A stretch of DNA of 16,158 bases from positions 1 through 16,158 of the forward strand of contig CALASV010000078.1 in assembly GCA_937888895.1 (NCBI GenBank), written 5' to 3'. The position numbers were made by a program, and so were the translations under genes. This stretch comes from an uncultured Clostridia bacterium. GTDB lineage: Bacteria; Bacillota; Clostridia; Lachnospirales; Lachnospiraceae. Below, piece by piece: positions 8,250 to 14,881 of this stretch. Within the stretch, counting starts at the first letter, position 1, and the number at the start of each line of letters is the position of its first letter. The notes beneath the pieces are model-generated. The model had not been told where the DNA came from, made no database searches, and worked only from the letters and a program-made list of their open reading frames with translations.

Positions 8250-10490
8250 TTAAAACCAATCTCTATTTAATATATCGTTTTCTTCAATGTTCTCAGCAGT
8301 AAGAGGTTGTCTATTTTCTAAATCGTGTAAACCTTTAAGCTCAGCAGCTTTCCATTCAATACCGCGAAGTAACATTTCAGACACTCTATCAAAGTTACCT
8401 TTACTATTCCATTTCTTGAGTTCTAAAATCGCTTGATAGTCATAAATAAGATGAAAATTCCTAACAGGATTTCCTTCTTCATCTTTGCCTATCTCTTCAT
8501 AAAGATACTCTTTCAGAAGTCGAATAGCATTTAATTTTTTAGCATTGTCGCCAATACTATATCCGTATGTTTTTGAATATGCTTCTTGAATACTTGCATC
8601 CCAAACAAAAATAGGTTCAAATGCAAGATAACTTGTAGCACCCCATTTTTTAAAGTTACTAACAGTTTCACCTCGGTTTATTTCAACATTTGTAGTTCCT
8701 TTACAATTATAGAACCTTGCAAGTTGATAACAAATCATATCGGCTTCTTCAAGTCTATCTGGACGACCATAATAAGCTGCAACTTTTTTAGATTTAAATC
8801 CATTAATTGCGTGTGGATTCATCCAAACAGATATACTGTTATGAGAGTGCTTATTTGTAATTTCGTTCTTTTCTTTATCTACACCAACAGGGTCGTAAGT
8901 AATACTATAAAGGCCTTCAGGTATTTCTTTAATTTTACCAGTTGTTGTAATCCTTTCTATATACTCAGGAAAAAACCAAATACGAACACAACCATGAGGG
9001 TCTTCATTTCCTCTACGGGGGACACCCTGTATCCAATCGTAAACAGTCTTTCCTTCAGCAGCTAAACGAGCATTAGAAACAAACTCAAGTTTGCCCTTAG
9101 ACTCGTCAAACATTCCATCAGTAAAAAATCTTAAATCAGAATCAATACGAAGTCTATCTTCCCAAGCAGTTAATTCCTCAGAACTAAAAATATTTTCAGA
9201 AGCACTACTAAAAGACTCAGAAGGCATTAAAGCATATTGTCCAAGATAATTAATATAGTCAGCATAAGATTTAGAACTCGCTTTCTTATCTAATCTTTCT
9301 TGTTTTGCAATTTGTAATCCAACACTTAAATTACTGTTACCATCTTTGTCCATACCAGGAACACCCTGGTATAAACCTTCAAGTCCCCAACAATAAGGTT
9401 TGAAAAATCCACAAACTTCTGAACGAGCATCTCTATCCCAAACATTTTCAAAAGGCATAAAGTGAAATGCAAGAGGATTATAAAAGTTTTGTTCAAATAC
9501 TTGCATATTACCAGAAGTAGCAGTTCCCCAAGCCATAAGAGTACCAGTAACAAATGAACCAGTTCTCATTGCAGGTTCAGTAACATTCATAAAGTCATCA
9601 AAGTTTTCCATAGTGGAAAGCTCTTCAACTTTAACAACAACAGCATCTTTACCAATAGCACAATCTGGATTATTATGAGCAGAAACAGAAAGTAATGCTG
9701 ATTTCCAAGAATTGTCAGCTTCAACTCCATTACGAAGTTTATAACCTAATCTGAAATCTTCTTTGGTTGTAGAAAGAATACCACGAACAAAAGGTGATTT
9801 TTCTTCATAAAAACGAATATCAGAAATAGCAAAGTCAGTAAGACCACCACGGTCTGTAAGATATTTACTATCAGCAGCTACATGAATAACAACTTTTCTT
9901 GAATTACAATTAACGGTATTTGCAGAATCGGAAGCCATAATATAAGAGAAACCACCACGACGAGTTTTATCTATTATAAGATGGAAACCATTATTCTTAA
10001 CAAATTCCATTACATGAAATGTCCAATACTGAGCATCTATAAACTTAGGAAAATCAAAATGTTTAGTTGCAACATTCTTATTACCTTGAATAATAGAACC
10101 CTCATCAAGTCGTTCCATTCTTGTATAATTCAAGAAATTATAATGAGAACCTGTTATATGACACATATGAACTGTACCATCGGGATACAAAAGACAAGGA
10201 GCATCAAATCCGTGTTTCCTACGATATTGCTCTCTTTTACGAAGTTTAGTATGAGCAATACTATTAGGTTTAAAACTTGTGTATTCGTTATTCTCACGAT
10301 AATAATCCGCCATTTCTGTAAGTAAATGTGTATTTACAAACTTAATCTGAGGATTAATATTCATAAGAAAACCACCACTATCTCCAATTAGAAACAAATC
10401 ATAAGGGTCAACATAACCAGCTTCTGAAGCTTTTTTATATCTCGATTTATCTTCAAGAATATAATCAAGAAATGGATAACCAGTTGTCAT
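8250..10490 (-). CDS. terL: Terminase large subunit (ATPase/nuclease)
   Basis: This is the packaging motor, which threads DNA into the prohead through the portal and cuts it. The 746-residue product from the ATG at 10490 (MTTGYPFLDYILEDKSRY) has a Walker A-like segment, DKTRRGGFSY, at residues 174-183, a Walker B-like VVVKVEEL at 284-291, and an RNase H-like nuclease region with candidate metal ligands D533 (YDPVGVDKE), E603 (VEINRG) and D701 (FDRVSEML). The P-loop lacks the usual G-K-S/T ending. The ATG overlaps the upstream stop as ATGA, indicating coupling; an in-frame TTG at 10544 is rejected as the start. A hairpin, TACCAGG/CCTGGTA, lies in the coding sequence at 9353-9371. Confidence 0.9.
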   Translation of the reverse strand: MTTGYPFLDYILEDKSRYKKASEAGYVDPYDLFLIGDSGGFLMNINPQIKFVNTHLLTEMADYYRENNEYTSFKPNSIAHTKLRKREQYRRKHGFDAPCLLYPDGTVHMCHITGSHYNFLNYTRMERLDEGSIIQGNKNVATKHFDFPKFIDAQYWTFHVMEFVKNNGFHLIIDKTRRGGFSYIMASDSANTVNCNSRKVVIHVAADSKYLTDRGGLTDFAISDIRFYEEKSPFVRGILSTTKEDFRLGYKLRNGVEADNSWKSALLSVSAHNNPDCAIGKDAVVVKVEELSTMENFDDFMNVTEPAMRTGSFVTGTLMAWGTATSGNMQVFEQNFYNPLAFHFMPFENVWDRDARSEVCGFFKPYCWGLEGLYQGVPGMDKDGNSNLSVGLQIAKQERLDKKASSKSYADYINYLGQYALMPSESFSSASENIFSSEELTAWEDRLRIDSDLRFFTDGMFDESKGKLEFVSNARLAAEGKTVYDWIQGVPRRGNEDPHGCVRIWFFPEYIERITTTGKIKEIPEGLYSITYDPVGVDKEKNEITNKHSHNSISVWMNPHAINGFKSKKVAAYYGRPDRLEEADMICYQLARFYNCKGTTNVEINRGETVSNFKKWGATSYLAFEPIFVWDASIQEAYSKTYGYSIGDNAKKLNAIRLLKEYLYEEIGKDEEGNPVRNFHLIYDYQAILELKKWNSKGNFDRVSEMLLRGIEWKAAELKGLHDLENRQPLTAENIEENDILNRDWF
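9007..9022. repeat. Dispersed GC-rich hairpin motif, copy 4 (reverse orientation)
   Basis: The plus strand reads TTTCCTCTACGGGGGA, identical to copy 1 but on the opposite strand relative to the transcript. Within the terminase gene it encodes VPRRGN, unlike the SSTGD of copies 1 and 3. This shows conservation at the DNA or RNA level. Confidence 0.8.
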
Positions 10491-10891
10491 TGTATTATCA
10501 TTTTTATTACTAATCCAACAATAGTTGCTGTTGAAATACCACAAAGAATATAATTATAAGTTTTTTGTCTTGCTAAACTTTTTTCTAAAGATTTATTAAT
10601 ATCTTCATATTTTTTATTTTTAACATAAAGATTATGATTATCATTTGCAAGACTTTTTATTTGCTCAGTTTTAGTATAACTTAATTCTTCTAAATCAAAT
10701 ATTAATTCAGATTGTTTTTCACATATCTCTTTATAATGCTTTCCTTCCGCAAGTTTAATATTTGCTTGTTGTATAAGCTCTAAAGGAACTACAACAAGAC
10801 TATCAGCATTTTCTTTATTCTGACTCCACAAGTTGTTTGAACTGATTAACAGCGTCAATATCATTATTGGCTTTAATAATTTCAATTTCAT
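10487..10891 (-). CDS. Periplasmic coiled-coil protein with signal peptide and C-terminal membrane anchor (lysis candidate)
   Basis: The product is 134 residues. The N-terminus, MKLKLLKPIMILTLLISSNN, followed by LWSQ, looks like a cleavable signal peptide without a lipobox cysteine. Residues about 30-105 are charged and coiled-coil-prone. Residues about 111-132 (YNYILCGISTATIVGLVIKM) form a membrane segment. The predicted topology is a periplasmic coiled coil anchored at its C-terminus, the mirror image of a classical inner-membrane spanin. The start lies 77 bases inside the upstream 104-residue gene in another frame, and the stop overlaps the terminase start as ATGA. Position next to a lysozyme and another membrane coiled-coil gene suggests a lysis or spanin-like role; holin is an alternative. 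Function is inferred, not recognised by family. Confidence 0.75.
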   Translation of the reverse strand: MKLKLLKPIMILTLLISSNNLWSQNKENADSLVVVPLELIQQANIKLAEGKHYKEICEKQSELIFDLEELSYTKTEQIKSLANDNHNLYVKNKKYEDINKSLEKSLARQKTYNYILCGISTATIVGLVIKMIIQ

Positions 10892-11129
10892 TTATAAATT
10901 CAGTTTTAATTTTATAAATTATACTATCCTTTTGTTTTATATTATATTCTATAGAATCAATTTTATGAATAGCAACAGTATCAATATTATGATAATAATC
11001 AAGTTCAACTATAGCTTTATTATATTCTTTATTAAGCTTATTATACTTTACTTTATATACAGTGCTTATAGCAATAACACTTAACAAATAAAATATTGTT
11101 ATTATTAATATAGATTTTTTAATCTCCAT
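10815..11129 (-). CDS. Inner-membrane spanin-like protein (Rz-like topology)
   Basis: This 104-residue protein has one N-terminal membrane segment (residues 5-24, KSILIITIFYLLSVIAISTV) followed by a lysine- and isoleucine-rich coiled coil to the end. That is the usual layout of an inner-membrane spanin, the component that spans the periplasm and helps disrupt the outer membrane at lysis. It starts 25 bases inside the end of the lysozyme gene, and its last 77 bases overlap the start of the 134-residue coiled-coil gene in another frame. Overlapping frames are common for spanin pairs. Sequence identity to known spanins cannot be judged by eye, so the call rests on topology and position. Confidence 0.7.
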   Translation of the reverse strand: MEIKKSILIITIFYLLSVIAISTVYKVKYNKLNKEYNKAIVELDYYHNIDTVAIHKIDSIEYNIKQKDSIIYKIKTEFINEIEIIKANNDIDAVNQFKQLVESE

Positions 11130-11527
11130 ATTAAATCTTTAGTAACTTGTTTTCTTGGAGGAATATCTAATACAATACAAGCTATATAAGCAGCCATACC
11201 AACACCACGATTAACAGCATCATCGAAGATTTCATTCGAAAACTTTTGAGATTTACATTCATCAAGTTCAAATTTATCCCAATAATCTTTTTTATATATC
11301 TTTTTAATCTCGTGAGTAAGCCAATTATTATTTTTTAATATAGCTGTAATTTGTTTATTAGATTTTCCTTTTTTATCAACTTTGTCTATATAAGACCAAA
11401 TACTTGAAGTAGGATGTGCTCTACGACTTATACCCATATAGGTTTCACCACCTTTATCATCTGGGTCGTTCACATAACCTCCTTCAGCACTAATTGTGCG
11501 TCTGAAAGCTATGTCAAAATTAGCCAT
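11105..11527 (-). CDS. Endolysin, GH108-type lysozyme
   Basis: This enzyme cleaves the glycan backbone of peptidoglycan to release progeny. The 140-residue product opens with the family signature EGGYVNDPDDKGGETYMGIS (residues 15-34); E15 of EGGY is the expected catalytic acid. A conserved-looking YKKDYWDKF follows near residue 78, and an FDDAVNRGVGMAA segment near residue 101 corresponds to the start of the usual C-terminal peptidoglycan-binding-like domain. That domain appears cut short, since GH108 phage lysozymes are usually longer. No signal peptide is present, so release to the periplasm would need a holin or similar; no classic holin is obvious in this window. The gene starts three bases after the DUF2829 gene and overlaps the spanin-like gene by 25 bases. 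Confidence 0.88.
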   Translation of the reverse strand: MANFDIAFRRTISAEGGYVNDPDDKGGETYMGISRRAHPTSSIWSYIDKVDKKGKSNKQITAILKNNNWLTHEIKKIYKKDYWDKFELDECKSQKFSNEIFDDAVNRGVGMAAYIACIVLDIPPRKQVTKDLIWRLKNLY

Positions 11528-11530
11528 AAT

Positions 11531-11866
11531 TTATTTTTTAAATCGGGTTTTAATTTCTTCTAAAACATCTCCCTCAACAATCTCCCAATCAATAGCAAAT
11601 AAATCTTCAGCAGTGGGCATATATTGTTCAGCTTCTCCTGTATTAAGATTTATCTTTAACATTTGATTATGATAACTAATTCTTTTACAAGTAGCAAGAA
11701 TAATATCCTTTGCAGCATAAGTAAGAGATGTCATTTTAGGTATAATATCTTCACTTATAATTGCAGGGACTTGGCAGAAAATTACATATTTAATATTAGT
11801 TTTTCTGCAAATAATCTTTCTATTTTTAGTACATTCTTCAAATGCGTTACCAAAAGTCATACCCAT
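11531..11866 (-). CDS. DUF2829 / Tad2-like protein, anti-Thoeris candidate
   Basis: The 111-residue product shows both ends of the DUF2829 family: MTFGNAFEECTKNRKIICRK at residues 3-22 and PTAEDLFAIDWEIVEG near residues 83-98, with a VPA in the middle segment. Family member Tad2 is a phage protein that sequesters the cyclic ADP-ribose-type signal made by Thoeris defence and so blocks abortive infection. Whether this copy binds that signal is inference; many DUF2829 proteins are untested, and here the usual tryptophan after the N-terminal RK motif is absent (RKTNIKY). The protein is predicted soluble and cytoplasmic. It sits between the lipoprotein gene (18-base gap) and the lysozyme gene (3-base gap), an odd place for an early-acting anti-defence protein. 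The start could be the ATG at 11866 or at 11860. Confidence 0.75.
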   Translation of the reverse strand: MGMTFGNAFEECTKNRKIICRKTNIKYVIFCQVPAIISEDIIPKMTSLTYAAKDIILATCKRISYHNQMLKINLNTGEAEQYMPTAEDLFAIDWEIVEGDVLEEIKTRFKK

Positions 11867-11884
11867 AATAAATGTTTTTATTGT

Positions 11885-12274
11885 TTAATCTTCTAAAACT
11901 CTACGAACCCAACCAAGAAAAAATTTAGATTGAGAACTATTGTTTCTAACTATTTTATCATAAGCTTTAATTCTTTCTATTTTATATTTATAAACAAGTG
12001 CGTCTTCTTTATAAATATCAAGACTATCTTTTAAAGAATTATTTTCTTGTTTAAGAAAGTATACATTGTTTTCTAAATCAGTTTTATCAATATTAATGGC
12101 AATAATAGAATCACGGAGTTTTTGTATTTCCCCCGTAAGGAAATTGATGCTATCTCTTGCCTCATAATAAAGAATATCATAACCAATAGGTGCAATATTC
12201 TCTTTACGGGGATTAACTGATTTACAAGAACCTAATAATAAAAATGCTAATAATATAATACTAATCTTCTTCAT
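11885..12274 (-). CDS. Lipoprotein with coiled coil, outer-membrane spanin candidate
   Basis: From the ATG at 12274 the product is 129 residues, beginning MKKISIILLAFLLLGSCKSV. This is a lipoprotein signal peptide with lipobox LLGSC and lipidated C17. The mature part is a charged coiled coil (about residues 40-110) with no enzymatic motif. A lipid-anchored periplasmic coiled coil next to a lysozyme fits an outer-membrane spanin, although it is longer than typical ones and is separated from the inner-membrane candidate by two genes. An upstream in-frame extension to 12349 is rejected because it would bury the signal peptide. The start lies 14 bases inside the end of the nuclease gene. Two variants of the dispersed motif fall in this short gene, at 12127-12143 and 12198-12213. 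Confidence 0.78.
   Translation of the reverse strand: MKKISIILLAFLLLGSCKSVNPRKENIAPIGYDILYYEARDSINFLTGEIQKLRDSIIAINIDKTDLENNVYFLKQENNSLKDSLDIYKEDALVYKYKIERIKAYDKIVRNNSSQSKFFLGWVRRVLED
12127..12143. repeat. Dispersed GC-rich hairpin motif, copy 5 (variant)
   Basis: The coding strand reads TTTCCTTACGGGGGAAA, with perfect TTTCC/GGAAA arms around the TACGGG core. It encodes FLTGE in the lipoprotein gene. It is closest to copy 2 but on the opposite strand. Confidence 0.6.
12198..12213. repeat. Dispersed GC-rich hairpin motif, copy 6 (degenerate)
   Basis: The plus strand reads TTCTCTTTACGGGGAT, a weaker match that keeps TTTACGGGG. It lies only 55 bases from copy 5, in opposite orientation, and encodes NPRKEN just after the lipobox. 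Confidence 0.45.
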
Positions 12275-13262
12275 TGAATAAACTTTTAACAGGAGCTCCA
12301 GCTTGAACTTCAAGATAACGGTCTTTAAGAATTGCACAAATTTCATCACGAAGATATTTCATTTTGTAAAATGTAGTTTTAGGCTCAGGATTTTGTTTAA
12401 CATGATAAAGACCATCAGGAAACCTACGAGGCATACCATATTGATTTAAAACAAAATCTCTATCTATATGACAAAGCCATAATCCAGCACAAGGTATATT
12501 TAAAATAGTTTCTACAAAGAAAGCATACTGAGAAAGTTGAAGATTATAAATATTTCCATTACAATTTTCTAAATGAGAAACAGGTGGTTTAAGAAATTCA
12601 TTCTTATGTACAAATGTTTTTGTTTCTTGGTAAGGTTTTACAGACTTATCTTTTTTATAATAACCTGCTTGAAATTTAAGACCTCCACGATTAGTTTTCC
12701 AATCGCCTATAACAAATTGGTCTTCCCTTAAACAAAGAACATCAATACAACCAGAAACAAGAAAGTCTATAAGAAATGCACCTATTTCAGAATATATTTT
12801 ATAATCTCTATCTAAATAATATCTAAAAACTTTGTAAATATCAGGATATTTATTTTCAGTAGCTTCAATAAAATCTTGTATATCTAATGGCTTTACATAC
12901 TCATTTATATTAGGAATATCAGCAACAGTTATCATTTCGCCTCGAGAATTAGTCATATATTTAACAGCATCGGTAAACATTGAAGAACCTTTTATTCCAT
13001 CTTCAAGACCATTATGATAACGAGTTCCTTCTTCTTGAGCTTCCTTAGTTATTGTAGACCATTGTTTTTCAAGTTCTTTTTCAGATATATGAAGTTCTTT
13101 TGCTTTATATTTAAGCCAATATGCTTTATCGAATTCTTGAGCATATCTATGAAGCATAGTTGTAGTAGACAAATATTTATTACCAATACTGTCTGTATAA
13201 CTATGATTTTCTTCCTTAAATGTAAGGCGAATATCATTATATCTTGTATCTCGAACTTGCAT
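12261..13262 (-). CDS. PD-(D/E)XK nuclease, RecB/Cas4-like
   Basis: The 333-residue protein carries the ordered motifs of a RecB/Cas4-type PD-(D/E)XK nuclease: H83 in GTRYHNGLE, E159 in YSEIGAF, D174 in SGCIDVL, D187-x-K189 in VIGDWKT, and a Q242xxxY246 motif in NLQLSQYAFF. These residues bind metal and cut DNA in the family. No helicase domain is fused. A PD-(D/E)XK nuclease is common in crAss-like phages; roles could be DNA processing, recombination or host DNA degradation, and the sequence does not decide between them. The gene starts nine bases after the 203-residue gene and overlaps the lipoprotein gene by 14 bases. The stop is TAG. Confidence 0.88.
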   Translation of the reverse strand: MQVRDTRYNDIRLTFKEENHSYTDSIGNKYLSTTTMLHRYAQEFDKAYWLKYKAKELHISEKELEKQWSTITKEAQEEGTRYHNGLEDGIKGSSMFTDAVKYMTNSRGEMITVADIPNINEYVKPLDIQDFIEATENKYPDIYKVFRYYLDRDYKIYSEIGAFLIDFLVSGCIDVLCLREDQFVIGDWKTNRGGLKFQAGYYKKDKSVKPYQETKTFVHKNEFLKPPVSHLENCNGNIYNLQLSQYAFFVETILNIPCAGLWLCHIDRDFVLNQYGMPRRFPDGLYHVKQNPEPKTTFYKMKYLRDEICAILKDRYLEVQAGAPVKSLFNEED

Positions 13263-13271
13263 ATTTAATTT

Positions 13272-13883
13272 CTAAAAATCGTCATCTTCATCGGCATCCA
13301 TAGAAGAAAGTATTTGAACTCCTCCACGAGCCATTTTGATTTCTTCTTCATTACGAAGATTATCATAAGCTGTATTAAGAGCTTTAATCATATCAGGGAC
13401 AGCTTTAACCTGGTTTGATAATTGATTATGGAGCCCCATTATAACTGGAATATCTGCTTCAGCAAGAACTCCACGAAGTTTATTATTTAAATATTCAATA
13501 GCTTTACCAGCAACAAGACTTGACACATGGAAAGCTTTTTGAAGGTTTTCAATAGCAACACCAGCTTCAGTTATACATTGCTTATAATATTTCTTTATAA
13601 GTTTTTTAACTAATTCATCTGGTTGATAAGTTTTATCTAAATCGAAGTTATCTATTGCTTCAAGTAAAGATTCTTCATCACTAAGACCTCTTTGACGACA
13701 AGGGCTTTTGGGGTCACCAAGATAATAAATAACACCACATTCAGCAATATATTTCCTTTTATCAGGAGTGTTATCACGCATATAAAGCTCCCGAACATCT
13801 TTATCAAGTAATTGAGAAGGATTGGGAGCTTTAGGCATACCGGTAACATCAATTGTTATCAGTCTATTTATATCAAGTTTCAT
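13272..13883 (-). CDS. Conserved hypothetical protein, helical with acidic tail (203 aa)
   Basis: From the ATG at 13883 (MKLDINRLITIDVTGMPKAP) the product is 203 residues. It is mainly helical, with a central basic helix (LVKKLIKKYYKQC) and a very acidic C-terminus (MDADEDDDF), a feature often seen in phage DNA-binding or DNA-mimic proteins. Two cysteines are present but no zinc site. I do not recognise the family. The chosen start overlaps the upstream gene by 11 bases; a longer form starting at 13937 would overlap by 65 bases and adds a low-quality stretch (FLQHLINIANINLHLNQ), so the shorter form is preferred. Confidence 0.75.
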   Translation of the reverse strand: MKLDINRLITIDVTGMPKAPNPSQLLDKDVRELYMRDNTPDKRKYIAECGVIYYLGDPKSPCRQRGLSDEESLLEAIDNFDLDKTYQPDELVKKLIKKYYKQCITEAGVAIENLQKAFHVSSLVAGKAIEYLNNKLRGVLAEADIPVIMGLHNQLSNQVKAVPDMIKALNTAYDNLRNEEEIKMARGGVQILSSMDADEDDDF

Positions 13884-14376
13884 TTGGTTCAAATGTAAAT
13901 TTATATTTGCTATATTTATTAGGTGTTGTAGGAACAACTTTCATTATACCCATACAATATATAAACATATTAGCATAAGGTTTTCCAGCAGTAGCACAAA
14001 GTCTATCATATTTATCTCTATGTAATTCTCTATTTATTTTGAATATTACACGGAGTCTATCATCTCGTCTTGCTTTATTTGCAGAATCTATATAAAGATT
14101 TTTTGTATATTCTTTATATTTTTCTTTAGTTGTTGTTTTTCTTATATCAGTTAATCTTATCTTACTTTTAGCTTTTCTAAATTCTTCTCTAATGGTATTT
14201 CTTCTAATATTTCCTATGTATGGAATTTTAGCGACTTTGTGATTTTTAATACCATTAGCTATTTCAGCATCATAATTATCTATAATTTCTTTTAAAATGG
14301 TAGAGCTGTCGGCATTATAGCCGACAAGCTCTACCACATCCAACAACTTTAGAATCTTTGTAGAATCATTCATCAT
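13873..14376 (-). CDS. Hypothetical basic protein, weak HU/IHF-like resemblance (167 aa)
   Basis: The 167-residue product is strongly basic. Residues about 26-60 (TILKEIIDNYDAEIANGIKN followed by HKVAKIPYIGNIRRN) resemble the helix pair and first beta strands of HU/IHF proteins, where a V-x-I-x-G-x-G-x-F-like turn occurs. The following ERFRKAK-type basic helix and C-terminal region do not match well. HU/IHF-like genes are known in crAss-like phages, so a DNA-bending role is plausible but unproven. The start is ATG at 14376 (a second ATG follows at once), overlapping the upstream stop by 11 bases. A strong GC-rich stem-loop is embedded in codons 14-27 (14298-14336), which is unusual in so AT-rich a gene. 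Confidence 0.75.
   Translation of the reverse strand: MMNDSTKILKLLDVVELVGYNADSSTILKEIIDNYDAEIANGIKNHKVAKIPYIGNIRRNTIREEFRKAKSKIRLTDIRKTTTKEKYKEYTKNLYIDSANKARRDDRLRVIFKINRELHRDKYDRLCATAGKPYANMFIYCMGIMKVVPTTPNKYSKYKFTFEPNET
14298..14336 (-). other. Strong GC-rich stem-loop embedded in a coding region
   Basis: The inverted repeat pairs TGGTAGAGCT plus GTCGGC with GCCGAC plus AGCTCTACCA: 16 base pairs with a single bulged A (14326) and the six-base loop ATTATA. On the coding strand the stem is followed by TTTTAAAAG. It encodes VVELVGYNADSST near the N-terminus of the HU-like protein. Candidate roles are attenuator, RNA processing site, translational regulator or DNA-level cruciform. Confidence 0.75.
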
Positions 14377-14878
14377 CCACTATGACAAACGGGTCGTCTT
14401 TATCTTCATTCTTTATAAGAGCTTTAATATCGTTAAAACTAACAATCTTAAACTCTAATAAATAAATGAATTTAGTATCAGCAAAGGCTGTTCTGTTAAT
14501 TACAGATTTGGATAGCGCATCATCAGAATTGATATAATCTTTTACATTATTAACTGAAATCTTAGTTATACCATTAATATGAAGTCCCATTTCTAATGCA
14601 CTTGCAGAAATAGAAACTCTATCTCCTAAAGCACCATTTAATTCTCCATTATATTTTGCAAGAATAGGGACAACACTTGCTTGAACTCCTTGTTTAGCAG
14701 ATTTGCTACTCATAATAAGTTCAAACGGGTCAACTTTATATCTAAGAGCTACAATAGCATAGTTTTTACTTAGATTAATATTTTTCAATAACTGTTGTAG
14801 AATCTCAGGAGTAATTTCATCAGGATTTGTAGGAATATCTAAGCTGTAATTAGCTTTGGAAGATTTTAAATGATACAT
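14366..14878 (-). CDS. Conserved hypothetical protein (170 aa)
   Basis: The 170-residue product begins MYHLKSSKANYSLDIPTNPD. It appears mixed alpha/beta: a helical N-terminal half (EILQQLLKNINLSKNYAIVA) and a beta-rich region with an LNGALGDRVSISASALEMG segment near residue 81. The C-terminus is acidic (NEDKDDPFVIVDDE), like that of many phage single-strand-binding proteins, but I see no OB-fold signature and do not assign that function. It has no membrane segment. It lies four bases downstream of the promoter-proximal gene and overlaps the HU-like gene by 11 bases (TGA stop), so it is coupled within the same operon. Confidence 0.78.
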   Translation of the reverse strand: MYHLKSSKANYSLDIPTNPDEITPEILQQLLKNINLSKNYAIVALRYKVDPFELIMSSKSAKQGVQASVVPILAKYNGELNGALGDRVSISASALEMGLHINGITKISVNNVKDYINSDDALSKSVINRTAFADTKFIYLLEFKIVSFNDIKALIKNEDKDDPFVIVDDE

Positions 14879-14881
14879 AAC

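Noticed and set aside
8586..9065. Plus-strand open frame of 159 codons opposite the terminase gene
   Set aside because: It is antisense to a well-supported terminase gene, of low-quality composition, with no start signal.
10491..10544. TTG start extending the terminase by 18 residues
   Set aside because: The ATG at 10490 forms an ATGA junction with the upstream stop, and the extension lies wholly within the upstream gene.
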